A stretch of DNA of 64,000 nt, taken from assembly GCA_040768665.1 (NCBI GenBank), contig JAXGMN010000010.1, forward strand, positions 62,001-126,000, given 5' to 3'. The translations under genes and the position numbers were made by a program. Numbering within the stretch: position 1 is the first letter of the stretch; each line of letters starts with the position of its first letter. Shown piece after piece: positions 1-9,204 of the stretch. The stretch is from JABWBD01 sp040768665 (lineage in GTDB: Bacteria; Planctomycetota; Planctomycetia; Pirellulales; Thermoguttaceae). Under the pieces are notes generated by a model. It did no database searches, was not told the origin of the DNA, and was given only the letters and a program-made list of their open reading frames with translations.

Positions 1-592
1 CGAACAGTCGTGTCGCGTCGCGAACCAGCGCATGAATCCGCCGCCCTCGATAGCCCGGATTTCCCGAGCCGAGCGCGATGCAACCGCGAACAAAGTGCTC
101 GTACGCGTGGTAGATCGAGCCGTAACTGATCCGCTGCGATCCCCAAACGGCGAGTTGGAATTCCGGGTCCTCCAGAAAACTCCGCCAAACGACGTCGAGA
201 TCGAACCGGGACGCGTGGTCGCGCTGTTCGTGCGTTTCATCGCCAATCCTTCGGATGACCCGTGCGAGCTTCTTTTGCTTGGCCCTGGAGAGATCGTCGC
301 CCATGGCATCGGCAACCCGATCCGTGACTGCCGTGGTGATCCGGTCCGAAAGGGGTTGCTGATTGTCGAGATACCGGCTCCACTGTCGCCGCGAGGACTG
401 GCACATGAGCCAGGGCATCGCGCAGGTGTTGGCTGCCGCGCGCCAGTGGACCGAGAGAGCGAACACCGCGTCGGCCAGTTTCGTGCCAGCGGCGAGGCCA
501 TCGATCTCTGCTGCCCATTGATGGTCGAAGAACGGGCGATATTCCTCGAGCCGGTCGTCGATCCGGATCGAAACGCTGCTATCGTCGCTCAT
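1..592 (-). CDS. Hypothetical protein, 3' end off window
   Basis: I do not recognise this protein. Reading leftwards from ATG at 592 gives at least 197 residues without a stop before the window edge, beginning MSDDSSVSIRIDD. The visible part looks globular, with alternating helices, aromatic patches (HWRAAANTCAMPWL) and no signal peptide or membrane segment. Its ATG overlaps the stop of the formyltransferase gene in an ATGA arrangement (589-592), so the two are probably translationally coupled and co-transcribed. It is not one of the classical formylhydrolase subunits (FhcA, B or C) by any motif I can see. A role linked to C1 metabolism is inferred from position only. Confidence 0.6.
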   Translation of the reverse strand, partial: MSDDSSVSIRIDDRLEEYRPFFDHQWAAEIDGLAAGTKLADAVFALSVHWRAAANTCAMPWLMCQSSRRQWSRYLDNQQPLSDRITTAVTDRVADAMGDDLSRAKQKKLARVIRRIGDETHEQRDHASRFDLDVVWRSFLEDPEFQLAVWGSQRISYGSIYHAYEHFVRGCIALGSGNPGYRGRRIHALVRDATRLF

Positions 593-1476
593 TTGAGCAG
601 TTGGTGGAGATGCAAATGAAACTTGCCGAGTTTGCCGCCGTAGTTGCCCGCGCCGATCTGAACGACTCCGGCGCCCGCCGCCGCTCGGACGGCGTCGGCC
701 ATGGCCTGGCCGACGGCATTCTCGTCGACGCCGTCGATGACGATTTCGTAGGCACAGTTCGCCTCCGGGTGGAGTCGCGTTTGCGTTCGACCGCGGAGCG
801 TCGGGCAGTAGGAATCCGCGGTGGATGCGACCAACTGCCGATACCGAGATCCGACTTTGCTTCCGCTGCGGACCACTCCCCCGGGAAAGGGTGCAACGAC
901 CCCCGGCCGCGCGGCCACTGCGTCGGCGGCGCGTCGGGCCGCCGACAGGCCGGACGTGGCATCGATCGCCTGCAAGATGATATTCCCTCCCGCCACACCC
1001 TTCGCGACCCCGATCGACTCCTCGACAAGAAACTCGCCGTCCATCACGGGAATCCGCCAGTAGCGGCGACCGTCGATCTGCTTGCTCTTCTGGAATCCGT
1101 CGCCGAAAAAGCGAAGGTGCTTGCCAAGAGCAATCCTGTCACCGGTCCCGGCAAGTCCGTCGTAAACGGCCGTGGTCGCACAGGTCATCGCGCACTGGCC
1201 GATGCGGTTGGCAGCGGCCTTGGCCAGCGCCTCCACGGAAAACCCGAAAAGTAAGACGGCTACTCCGGGACGGCCGTCGGGAGCCGAATGTGGGGCCACC
1301 GTAGTCTCGATCCCTGCCTCCGCATCGCATCCGATCACCGAGGTCGCATAGCCGGCGACCGCTCGGCCGGCGATCTCCGCCCAAGACGGATCGACCGCCG
1401 TGATCACCACCCGCACGTAACGCATCCGAAACGCTTCGGCAAAGGTGTCTTCGATCCAGGTGTCGCCGAATTTCAC
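589..1476 (-). CDS. ftr: Formylmethanofuran--tetrahydromethanopterin N-formyltransferase (Ftr/FhcD)
   Basis: The enzyme moves a formyl group between methanofuran and tetrahydromethanopterin. In methylotrophic bacteria and planctomycetes it works as the D subunit of the formyltransferase/hydrolase complex in formaldehyde oxidation. The protein follows the family end to end: IEDTFAEAFRMRYVRV at the N-terminus, then CDAEAGIE, PDGRPGV, ERIGQC-like NRIGQCAMTCATTAV, GVAGGN, VAPFPGGVV, and the closing GNYGGKLGKFHLHLHQLL. A GTG at 1476 is chosen as start because GGAG lies 7 nt upstream and it gives 295 residues, the usual length. The longer reading back to 1578 adds an arginine-rich stretch absent from the family. 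Other complex subunits are not adjacent, and csrA is divergent. Confidence 0.93.
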   Translation of the reverse strand: MKFGDTWIEDTFAEAFRMRYVRVVITAVDPSWAEIAGRAVAGYATSVIGCDAEAGIETTVAPHSAPDGRPGVAVLLFGFSVEALAKAAANRIGQCAMTCATTAVYDGLAGTGDRIALGKHLRFFGDGFQKSKQIDGRRYWRIPVMDGEFLVEESIGVAKGVAGGNIILQAIDATSGLSAARRAADAVAARPGVVAPFPGGVVRSGSKVGSRYRQLVASTADSYCPTLRGRTQTRLHPEANCAYEIVIDGVDENAVGQAMADAVRAAAGAGVVQIGAGNYGGKLGKFHLHLHQLLK

Positions 1477-1705
1477 GTCGGTTCTCCGGGGGCTCGTGGT
1501 ATCGACCAGTTTCGCGGCCTTCAAGGCAGACGGACGCGTCGGCAAACGCCATCCTGTCGCGGAAGGGCGACGCGACACGCGACATAAGGAAAAGCCCTAG
1601 CAATCTTTCCGAGCTCTCCTGATTGGGACCGAACGGCAGTTCGCGTCTAATGAATAACGTGCAGGGACGAAATCTCAACAAGTCTAAGTTTTGGAGGGAA
1701 CCATC

Positions 1706-1924
1706 ATGCTCGTGCTGAGCCGCAAACCCCAAGAGCGTCTGATCGTCAATGACAACATCGTGATTACGGTCGTGGAAATCAAGGGCGATCGGGTGCGTAT
1801 CGGCATTGAAGCTCCCCAGGACGTCTCGATCCACCGCAGCGAGGTCTACGACCGAATTCAACAGGAAGAGGCCGGTCGCAAGGCCGAGTGGACCGAAATC
1901 TCCTACGCGACGGCAGAAATCTGA
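1706..1924 (+). CDS. csrA: Carbon storage regulator CsrA
   Basis: CsrA is a small dimeric RNA-binding protein that blocks ribosome binding at GGA motifs in mRNA leaders. The 72-residue product begins MLVLSRKPQERL and carries the core IGIEAPQDVSIHR. The RNA-contacting residues L4, R6 and R44 are all present. The start at 1706 is preceded by a strong TTGGAGGGAA ribosome site; an in-frame TTG at 1691 overlaps that site and is not used. In many bacteria csrA sits beside flagellar genes with fliW, but neither is visible here. It is transcribed divergently from ftr. The C-terminal tail after residue 52 is acidic and slightly longer than in enteric homologues. Confidence 0.97.
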   Translation: MLVLSRKPQERLIVNDNIVITVVEIKGDRVRIGIEAPQDVSIHRSEVYDRIQQEEAGRKAEWTEISYATAEI

Positions 1925-1976
1925 CACCACTGAGCAAAGCCCCCGGCGGACAAGACCGGGATCAGGGCCGCTCTTC

Positions 1977-4900
1977 CTACTTCTCCGCCCACTTTTCCAG
2001 TTGTCGTTCGACTTCCTCCAGGGATAACCGCACCTGCGGTAGCTGGGGCGCCGTGTCTTCCGGATCGGGGCCTTCTTCGGTTTCCGCTCCAACCCGTTCG
2101 ACCTCGTCCTCCAGCGCCTCCAGCCAGGCGGGCAGATCGAACCCGACACCGCTGGGCTCCTCGGTGAACTGGTTGACTGCCTCTTCCAGTATTTCGAACG
2201 AGGCGCAATGCTGGCCGGTACGCCGCTCGTCGATCGCCGGCTCGACCAGGGCCCGCACCCGGTCGATGGCCAATGGCTGGACAAATCGTTCACGCAGCCG
2301 GTCGCTGACGCTTGGAAGCCGCATGCCGTAACGACTGCTGAGGCGCTGGAGTCTCTGAAGATGATCGTCGGCAACCTCCTGGCTCCGACGGGCGACCGCT
2401 CGCCGCCACAGTGAAGCGGCGTCATCGCGGCCATGCCGCACGAGCACTTCGTGGGCGATGACTACCGGCTTGAGATTCCAGGCGACGCGGTCGTAGCTGG
2501 CCTGCAGGCGAAGGAAATCCAGCAGCGTGTAGAGGAGTTCCCCACGGTCGGACTGCGTCGTCGTGCTGTTATAGTCGATGTATTCGGAGTAGTTCTCGAC
2601 CACCGCCTCGATCGTCAGCTCCAAGTATCGCACGGCGTCATCGCGGTCGATCGAACGGCCCAAATCCGCCAGCAGGCGGAACTCTTCCTCCGCATCGGGT
2701 TCCTCCACCAGGGAATCCAGGAATGTGTCGACCCCCTGATGCAAGATCGCCCGCAGGTTGCCCAGATTCATGAACTGCTGAGTGAAGAGATCGTGGCCGT
2801 ACTGCTCGATGAAGTGCTTTAGTTCCCGCCAACGCTCGCGGTCGGCAACGGTCTCCAGCACGGAAATCCGGATGTTGCGACTGTGGGCGAGCCAGCGGTG
2901 CAGTAAGAGTTCCACTGCCCGTTCCATACACTCGATCAACTCGAGATCCGCCTGGCGAGACCTTCGCTTCGACGCCGGCCGCCGGGGGGGCCACGCGTCG
3001 GAGGATACAACCAGACACTCGACAATCCCTCGGCAGCCGATCTCGAAAAGGCGATCGTACTCGGTGATTGCACCCGGTCCCACGGAATGCTTTCGCTCCA
3101 TTTCGTGGACGACCTTCAGCAGCTCATAAGTCTCGCCGAGCATGCCCAACCGGGGCAAGTAGCCCAACAGCCTTCCGAGTACCCGTTGCAGGCTGCGCGA
3201 CCTGACGACGCGTTGCGGGCCGCCCCCGCGCGTCGTGGGAACGTAAAGCAGCGTTTGCTCGGCCAGCACCTCCCGGAGCGCCGGCCAGCCTTTTCGAACC
3301 GCGCTTGCGTCGCCCCGAAAGACGGCACGGAATACGCGATCGGCCGCGGCTTCCCATTCTTCGAGCGAATCGCCCATCTCCTCGCGCGCGCTTGTCCAAC
3401 GGATCAACCGTGCGGCGTCGGCCATTTCCAGGCAGGCGGCGACCACTCGTTCCAGGAGCGCCTCCTTGATGCTGCGGTGCCGGTCGTAGTCGACCAGCGA
3501 TTCGTGCGTGCCCCGGGGCCTCGGGATCCGGTATCGCTGGACGGCGGCGAGCAAGTCCTGCAACCGCCGATAGTTCGCGACCGCTTGCGACAGCCAACCG
3601 GCAAGAACCTCCTCGCGGTTCGGCTCAGGCACCTCCGCCGGCAATGCAGAGGTTGTCTGTTTCCACAACTGGGCAACGGTTGCGAGGAATGCAAGCCGGC
3701 GGCTGATCCGCTCTGCCTCCAGCGAAAGCTCCGTGTCGGTCGCGGGCGGTCCGGCATCGAAAACCTGCCCTTCGAAGCCGTCATCGGTGCTGTCGCGATA
3801 CGTAACGTTCTCGTAGGCGGCGCTGAACAGTCCGTCCTCGTCCGGCTCGTCGTCTTCCGGCACATCTTCGACGTTCGCCTGCTGAGCGGTCGCGCCGGTC
3901 AGATCGAGATGGGGTGCCTGCCAGTACTCGTCGGCGTTGGCTTCCAGGAAATCGAGGAACTTGCGGGCCATCGGCCATCGCTGGTCCGGCGGCACCACCG
4001 GATCGGCGGGGTCGCGCGGATGCCACAGTTCGTGCATCCAGCGGACGGCGAGGCCGAAAAAGGAGTAGCTTCCGTCGTCGAGCGTCACTTCCTGATACTG
4101 CCCGAGCCAATGCACCAACAGGGCCATCGCGGCAACCGGATCGCGATGGTCCAGCAGTGCCTCCACAAGCAGTGCGTAAGCCTTCGGCGAATGGAACTGT
4201 TCGACGTGCTGCCGCCAGAAGGCCACGTCGCCGGCCGCGGTGCCGCCGGCCCGCCACGCCGCAAGGGCCGCCGACACCTGCGCGGCCGATTCCCATGTCT
4301 CCATTCCCGAGACGCCCTCGACGTCGCTGACCTCCGTGCTGCCGAATTGGTCCCACCACCGCGCCAGGGCCTCGAACTGCCGCGAGAGCCGCTGCTGAAG
4401 ATCGTCGCGGCCGGCCGCGGCGGCTTCTTTCTCCAGCCTCGCGTAGAGCCCAAAAATCTCATCCATCAAGTCGATGAGCTGATCGATGCGATGGTCGCGG
4501 ACACTGTTTTCCACGGCTGGGAAGAGGCTGAACTGACCGCCGAAGCCCAGAATGTTCCAGGGATCGGCCATCGCACCGCATGCGATTGCCCGATGCAGCA
4601 AGTCTTCGATCTGGGGCATCAACGTGGCCGCTTCCTCCAGTTCACCCTGATCGATCTGCAGATGAGCCGTCGTGAGGCGGCACTGGATGTCGGAACGCAT
4701 CCGGGCCGATGCCACCGGAACGCGGCTCACCTGACGCCCCGCAGCGTCCGTGTAGCCGATGCGCGCGAAGAGCTGAGCAAGGCGAACGTGCTGCAATTGC
4801 TCGGCACGGCGACGAGCAAGCTTCTGGTTGAGGTGCTGGCGCGCTGCGCCGAACGGCTGCAGCAACGCCTTGGCCTCCGCACGGAGTCGGCGGGCATGCT

Positions 4901-5921
4901 CGTCGGACATTCGGGCGAGCAACTGCTCGTAGAAGTCGTCCCGATAGGCAGCAATGTACGGCAGGAGCGAAGCCAAAGTGACCGTCGAATCGTGCGAATC
5001 GGGACGGCTGCCCGACACGCCGGATCCCATGAGCATGGTGCCTCCGAGGACCGCGGCGGCTTCGACCAACCGCTCTTCGTAGGGTAAGTCGCTCGGCTCT
5101 TGAACCCTGCTGAACAGGGCGTCGAGTGTCACTTGCTGCACCACGAATCGGCGATAGTACCCGCGGTTGTCAATGTGGTGCGGATCCCAGCCCCCGAAAT
5201 GGTAGTTGGGACGGCGGTTTACCGGATGGTCGAAGTCGTAAGCGCGGGGATCCACGGCCAACTCCTCGAGCAGTTCCGGATCGAACCAGGCCCGCCGAAG
5301 CAAATCCTCACCGGTCTCCAAAAGAATCCCAAGCGTCTTCTCGATCAGGTCGTGGTAACGTCCGACTCCCACCCCTGCGCCTTGGATATACACGGGAATG
5401 GGACGAACTCGCTCGTGATCGTACGGCTGAATCCGCTGCTGCCCTTCGAGCACCGCCAGCGGGCGGTGACCGACAAAATCGTTTAACTGCTGCAGCGCAC
5501 CCGCGATGATCCGGTCCGTTTCATGCCAGGGACCGCCTTGTGCAAGCACCGCCTCGCACGCCCGCCCCAGGAAGAAGGGTTGGAAAAGCGATTCATCCGT
5601 CTGGTGAAACAGCAGGTCGCGATGGTGATTCCGGTAGGCTGGCAGCAACTCGTCGAACACCAGTCGAAGCACCTGCTCCGCCTGCTCGGTCTGCTGGAAG
5701 GCGGGCAACGTGCCACCAGCCTGATCCAGTCCGTGTCGGAGTGTTTCGGCAAGTTGCAGCCAAGCCGGCTCTCCAGCCGCCTGTACGGCTTGCACACGCT
5801 CAAAGAGCTCGTTGATACTACTAAGGAAGCGGGGATCAACGGCACCTGCGGAGAAATTCAGGTAGCCGAGGATTTCCTCGATATTCTTGATTGCGTCCTG
5901 ACCCGGCCGGTTCAACCCCAT
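1977..5921 (-). CDS. Large conserved protein of unknown function (1314 aa)
   Basis: No recognised catalytic domain is visible. The protein is almost wholly helical and rich in leucine, arginine and acidic residues, suggesting stacked helical repeats of TPR or HEAT type. There is no signal peptide or transmembrane segment, so it is probably cytoplasmic. The most motif-like stretch is at about residues 235-265, with paired prolines, histidines and aromatics (NYHFGGWDPHHIDNRGYYRR) followed by a hydrophobic strand. A low-complexity acidic linker (EDVPEDDEPDED) lies near residue 690, and an acidic, proline-rich tail precedes the C-terminus. ATG at 5921 is the only good early start. It is convergent with csrA, 52 bp away. 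It could be a scaffold or nucleotide-independent regulator, but that is a guess. Confidence 0.8.
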   Translation of the reverse strand: MGLNRPGQDAIKNIEEILGYLNFSAGAVDPRFLSSINELFERVQAVQAAGEPAWLQLAETLRHGLDQAGGTLPAFQQTEQAEQVLRLVFDELLPAYRNHHRDLLFHQTDESLFQPFFLGRACEAVLAQGGPWHETDRIIAGALQQLNDFVGHRPLAVLEGQQRIQPYDHERVRPIPVYIQGAGVGVGRYHDLIEKTLGILLETGEDLLRRAWFDPELLEELAVDPRAYDFDHPVNRRPNYHFGGWDPHHIDNRGYYRRFVVQQVTLDALFSRVQEPSDLPYEERLVEAAAVLGGTMLMGSGVSGSRPDSHDSTVTLASLLPYIAAYRDDFYEQLLARMSDEHARRLRAEAKALLQPFGAARQHLNQKLARRRAEQLQHVRLAQLFARIGYTDAAGRQVSRVPVASARMRSDIQCRLTTAHLQIDQGELEEAATLMPQIEDLLHRAIACGAMADPWNILGFGGQFSLFPAVENSVRDHRIDQLIDLMDEIFGLYARLEKEAAAAGRDDLQQRLSRQFEALARWWDQFGSTEVSDVEGVSGMETWESAAQVSAALAAWRAGGTAAGDVAFWRQHVEQFHSPKAYALLVEALLDHRDPVAAMALLVHWLGQYQEVTLDDGSYSFFGLAVRWMHELWHPRDPADPVVPPDQRWPMARKFLDFLEANADEYWQAPHLDLTGATAQQANVEDVPEDDEPDEDGLFSAAYENVTYRDSTDDGFEGQVFDAGPPATDTELSLEAERISRRLAFLATVAQLWKQTTSALPAEVPEPNREEVLAGWLSQAVANYRRLQDLLAAVQRYRIPRPRGTHESLVDYDRHRSIKEALLERVVAACLEMADAARLIRWTSAREEMGDSLEEWEAAADRVFRAVFRGDASAVRKGWPALREVLAEQTLLYVPTTRGGGPQRVVRSRSLQRVLGRLLGYLPRLGMLGETYELLKVVHEMERKHSVGPGAITEYDRLFEIGCRGIVECLVVSSDAWPPRRPASKRRSRQADLELIECMERAVELLLHRWLAHSRNIRISVLETVADRERWRELKHFIEQYGHDLFTQQFMNLGNLRAILHQGVDTFLDSLVEEPDAEEEFRLLADLGRSIDRDDAVRYLELTIEAVVENYSEYIDYNSTTTQSDRGELLYTLLDFLRLQASYDRVAWNLKPVVIAHEVLVRHGRDDAASLWRRAVARRSQEVADDHLQRLQRLSSRYGMRLPSVSDRLRERFVQPLAIDRVRALVEPAIDERRTGQHCASFEILEEAVNQFTEEPSGVGFDLPAWLEALEDEVERVGAETEEGPDPEDTAPQLPQVRLSLEEVERQLEKWAEK

Positions 5922-6342
5922 TTAGTAGCCTGTGATGGGGGTATGAATGCAACGTGAAATGTCTTACTGCCATCTTAAAATTGGTTTGCAGCGCGGTCTA
6001 GGGCTACCACCCTTCTCCTGGAGGGTGCTGCTTTGTCTGCGCTTGGCGTTTGGGATTGATGCAGTTGAAGCGGGCCAGCGGTGGCCGCGACGAAAAGACA
6101 TACCGCCGGAGCTGCGACCGTGTGGTTGCAGCCGCCAGGATGGCAACTTCAAGCAGCACAGACGCGTTGCGATCGGAGGCAAAGCCGGAATTGTTGTTCT
6201 GACAAGCAAATGACACTACACTGCCAAATCATCGCAGGCATGCAGAAGAACGACAAGATCCCAATGGGAGTGATTCGTCGCCGTCGATTGGGCACTCTTC
6301 CTGTTCCCGACGGATACCCTACAAGGAATTCGGAGCAACACA
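5922..6342. other. Intergenic region, no gene seen
   Basis: These 421 bp separate the divergent 1314-residue gene and the secreted TIM-barrel gene. No convincing coding frame is present. A small hairpin (CACCC...GGGTG, about 6008-6027) is visible, and promoters for both flanking genes presumably lie here, but no clear -35/-10 pair stands out. Confidence 0.4.
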
Positions 6343-7218
6343 ATGAGAACGGCCAGCCTGGTGCAAATGGTTTTGCTCGGCGCACTTGTTTCGTCAGGGA
6401 GGCAAGCCTTGGGTGAGACCGCTGTGGAAAGACCTATCTTCGCCAGAGACAACCTGGTCGCCTGGTGCGTCGTGCCGTTCGACGCTGCGCAGCGCGGACC
6501 GCGGGAGCGAGCAGAGATGCTCGACCGGCTGGGGATCCGGCGATTGGCGTACGACTGGCGGCAGGAGCACGTGCCCCAGTTCGAGGAGGAAATCCTCGAA
6601 GTGAAGAAGCACGGCATCGAGTTCTTCGCGTTCTGGAGCTTCCACCCGGAGATCGCTCCCCTGATTCGCAAGCACGCGATCGCGCCGCAGATCTGGATCA
6701 CGGTACCCAACCCGCCGGGCGCCACCCAACAACAGCGAGTCGACGCGGCGTCGAATCAGTTGATGCCGTTGGTGGAACAGGCACGGGGGCTCGGCTGCAA
6801 GCTGGGGCTTTATAACCACGGCGGCTGGGGAGGTGAGCCGGAAAACATGATCGCCGTGGCCCAATGGCTCCGCGGCGATGCGAAGGCGGACCACGTGGGG
6901 ATCGTCTACAACTTCCACCATGGCCACGGGCATATCCGCGATTTCGCCGAGGTGCTGGCCGCCATGAAACCGTATCTGCTGTGCCTGAATCTCAACGGAA
7001 TGAACGCGAGCGGCGATCCGAAGATCCTTCCCATCGGCGCGGGCGAGCACGAGCGATCGATGATGGAGGCGATCCGACAGAGTGGCTATGCCGGACCGAT
7101 CGGCATTCTCGATCACCGCGGCGAATTGGACGCCGAGGAGAGCCTGCGGCAGAACCTGGATGGCCTGAAGAAAGTACTTGGGGAGATGGGCGACGACGCG
7201 GCGCTGAAAACCTATTGA
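6343..7218 (+). CDS. Exported xylose-isomerase-like TIM-barrel protein
   Basis: The 291-residue product starts with a signal peptide (MRTASLVQMVLLGALVSS..., cleavage likely near ALG-ET at residue 24) and continues as an AP-endonuclease-2/xylose-isomerase-like TIM barrel. The barrel shows LGIRRLAYDW, a strand HGIEFFAFWSFH, KLGLYNHGGWGGEPENM, VGIVYNFHHGHGHI and the late strand IGILDHRG. Histidines and acidic residues at strand ends fit a metal site, but the substrate cannot be read from sequence. Proteins of this type in planctomycetes are usually sugar-phosphate or polyol isomerases/epimerases. Export to the periplasm suggests work on incoming carbohydrate. It ends 15 bp before the converging otsA stop. 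Confidence 0.82.
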   Translation: MRTASLVQMVLLGALVSSGRQALGETAVERPIFARDNLVAWCVVPFDAAQRGPRERAEMLDRLGIRRLAYDWRQEHVPQFEEEILEVKKHGIEFFAFWSFHPEIAPLIRKHAIAPQIWITVPNPPGATQQQRVDAASNQLMPLVEQARGLGCKLGLYNHGGWGGEPENMIAVAQWLRGDAKADHVGIVYNFHHGHGHIRDFAEVLAAMKPYLLCLNLNGMNASGDPKILPIGAGEHERSMMEAIRQSGYAGPIGILDHRGELDAEESLRQNLDGLKKVLGEMGDDAALKTY

Positions 7219-7233
7219 CAGGCGGCCAAGAGC

Positions 7234-8646
7234 TCAGTTCTTGGCGAGCGATTCCTCGGGCTTGAGCGAGCCGAGGAACTGGTCGGCCCACCAGAAGACG
7301 TCTTGCTCGTGGACGTTCTTTTTCAGTTCGAGCATTCTCGCTCGGCGCTCCCCAAGCGGCATCTCCAGGGCGGTTCGCAGGCCTTCGACGATGCTCTCGG
7401 GCGAATCGCCGTCTACCATGACGGCGTGATCGGAAAATTGCCAGGCGGCGCCGGCCTGGCGGCTGAGAATCAGCACCCCGTCGTGCGGGGCCGCGGAGAC
7501 GTACTCTTTGGCAACCAGGTTCATGCCGTCGCAACGCGGCGTGACGACGCAGATCTTCGACATCTGCATCAAGGCGGCAACCTGTGCCCGCCGCCACCGT
7601 TCGGCAAACAGCCGGATTGCCTCCCAGGATGAATGGCGGTCGCGGATCTGCGATACGATGCATTCCACTTTCGCCTTCTCTTCGCCGTATGCCGGAATAT
7701 CCTTGCGCGAGAGGTCGAGCATCTGAACGAGCGAGACCTGCCCGCGATACTCGGGATGCCTGTCGAGAAACATGCGATAGGCTTCGAGGCGATTGGGAAT
7801 GGCCTTCGTGTAATCAAGCCGGTCCATCGACAGGACCAACGTGTCTGCCATTGAGCCGAGTTTTCGGCGTACCGGCCCGGGATCGGCGGCGCGCTCGAGT
7901 TGCGACGGGTTGACGCCGATGGGAAAAGCCCCGAGTTGAATCTCCCGGCCGTTCAGTTCGACCACGGCCTGCGATTCCGTCCGCGAGACGAGGTTGGCCC
8001 CGACGATTTCGTCGGCGGCAGCGATGAAGTTGTCCATGTAGGCGGGGATGTGAAAGCCCAGCAGGTCCGCACCAAGAACGCCCGCCAGGATTTCCTCCGC
8101 TTGGGGCTGCCGCCCCATAACGTCGGCCGGCGGAAAGGGGATGTGCAGGAAGTGGCCGACCGGACAGTCCGGGATCTCCTCACGAAGCATCTGCGGCAGG
8201 AGCATGAGATGGTAGTCCTGAACCCAGATCATGTCGCCGGGGGCGGCAACCTGGCAGACGTGTTCAGCGAAGTAGCGATTCATCGCTACGTAGCTGGGCC
8301 AATGGCGCGATGCGTCGCGCGATGTCTTATGCATCATGTTATGAAATCGCGGCCAGAGATCCTGGTTGGCAAACTGCTTGTAATAGGCGTCGTAGGCTTG
8401 CCGGGAAGGGATAACCGGATAATAGAAGATTCTGCCGCCGCCGAGCCGAGCAAGTTTTTCCTGCCAGGCCGTGCTGCGGTCCGCATCGCACATGCCACAG
8501 AAACCGATCCAGGCACCGCCGACCCGCGCCAGCAGCGGTTTCATTGCCGTCACCAGGCCGCCGGCGCCTTCGCGGACGGCGAACTCGTCGTCCTCCCGCT
8601 CGATCACCACGGGCAAACGGTTTGAGACTACGATCAGACGTGACAT
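7234..8646 (-). CDS. otsA: Alpha,alpha-trehalose-phosphate synthase (UDP-forming), GT20
   Basis: OtsA joins UDP-glucose and glucose-6-phosphate into trehalose-6-phosphate, the first step of trehalose synthesis for osmotic protection. The 470-residue protein shows the GT20 series in order: MSRLIVVSNRLP, GAGGLVTAM (phosphate loop), WVQDYHLMLLPQML, HIPFPPADVM, the SMDRLDYTKAIPNRL motif and DGMNLVAKEYV near the donor site. ATG at 8646 is chosen because the family begins at this SNRLP strand and GGAAAGGAAA lies just upstream. The open frame running back to 8829 is out of family. No otsB phosphatase is fused or adjacent, so the second step must be encoded elsewhere. Convergent with the preceding TIM-barrel gene. 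Confidence 0.95.
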   Translation of the reverse strand: MSRLIVVSNRLPVVIEREDDEFAVREGAGGLVTAMKPLLARVGGAWIGFCGMCDADRSTAWQEKLARLGGGRIFYYPVIPSRQAYDAYYKQFANQDLWPRFHNMMHKTSRDASRHWPSYVAMNRYFAEHVCQVAAPGDMIWVQDYHLMLLPQMLREEIPDCPVGHFLHIPFPPADVMGRQPQAEEILAGVLGADLLGFHIPAYMDNFIAAADEIVGANLVSRTESQAVVELNGREIQLGAFPIGVNPSQLERAADPGPVRRKLGSMADTLVLSMDRLDYTKAIPNRLEAYRMFLDRHPEYRGQVSLVQMLDLSRKDIPAYGEEKAKVECIVSQIRDRHSSWEAIRLFAERWRRAQVAALMQMSKICVVTPRCDGMNLVAKEYVSAAPHDGVLILSRQAGAAWQFSDHAVMVDGDSPESIVEGLRTALEMPLGERRARMLELKKNVHEQDVFWWADQFLGSLKPEESLAKN

Positions 8647-9204
8647 CGCATTTTCCTTTCCCTTCAGAGGAGTCGGGGCGTCGCGCCCAAGACAAGTTGA
8701 GGACCGGCAGAAGTGTGCCGGCTCGGCGGCCGGTTTGCCGCTTGGAGGCCCGAAAGAATGAGCCCCGTGACCCGCGGCAATCGCCGGAAACACCCGCTCG
8801 TGAAATCGTCCTGCAGCCGTCGCAGCCACGGACCGATGTGCCGTAACGATTTCGAGAAGTCATAATCGGCCATGATAACGCACAGGGACCCCAAAAGACA
8901 AGTCCCACACCCCACCCGAACGGGCAGGGCAAGGGGGTGCCAGGGAAATCCCCACGGAAAACGCCGCCTATTCGTCCAGCTCTTGTTCACAGGCAGAGGA
9001 GTTTTCCTACGACTTATGGCCGAATAAGCACCGCAGGTAATGATGGGTTGTTGAAGCGAATACACGAGAGTTCTTACGGAGCCGGTCCCTTTTCGTCATC
9101 CCAGCATTCGGCAGCCATATCGAAGGTGACGCGAAAAAACTATCATTGGAAACAGACAGCCGTGCGGTTGTTGCAGTGTTTCCGTTTGGGGGGAGCCTGG
9201 TAGG
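8647..9204. other. Intergenic region between divergent otsA and der
   Basis: This 558-bp stretch has an open frame continuous with otsA, but its composition (histidine/proline-rich, no family match) argues against coding. Promoters for both genes should lie here. No repeat or RNA gene was recognised. Confidence 0.4.

Noticed and set aside
1477..1578. Longer N-terminus for ftr starting at 1578
   Set aside because: The extra 34 residues are arginine/proline-rich and absent from the family; GTG 1476 has its own ribosome site.
3087..5087. 666-codon plus-strand open frame
   Set aside because: Opposite the 1314-residue gene; no start site and low-complexity cysteine/arginine-rich content.
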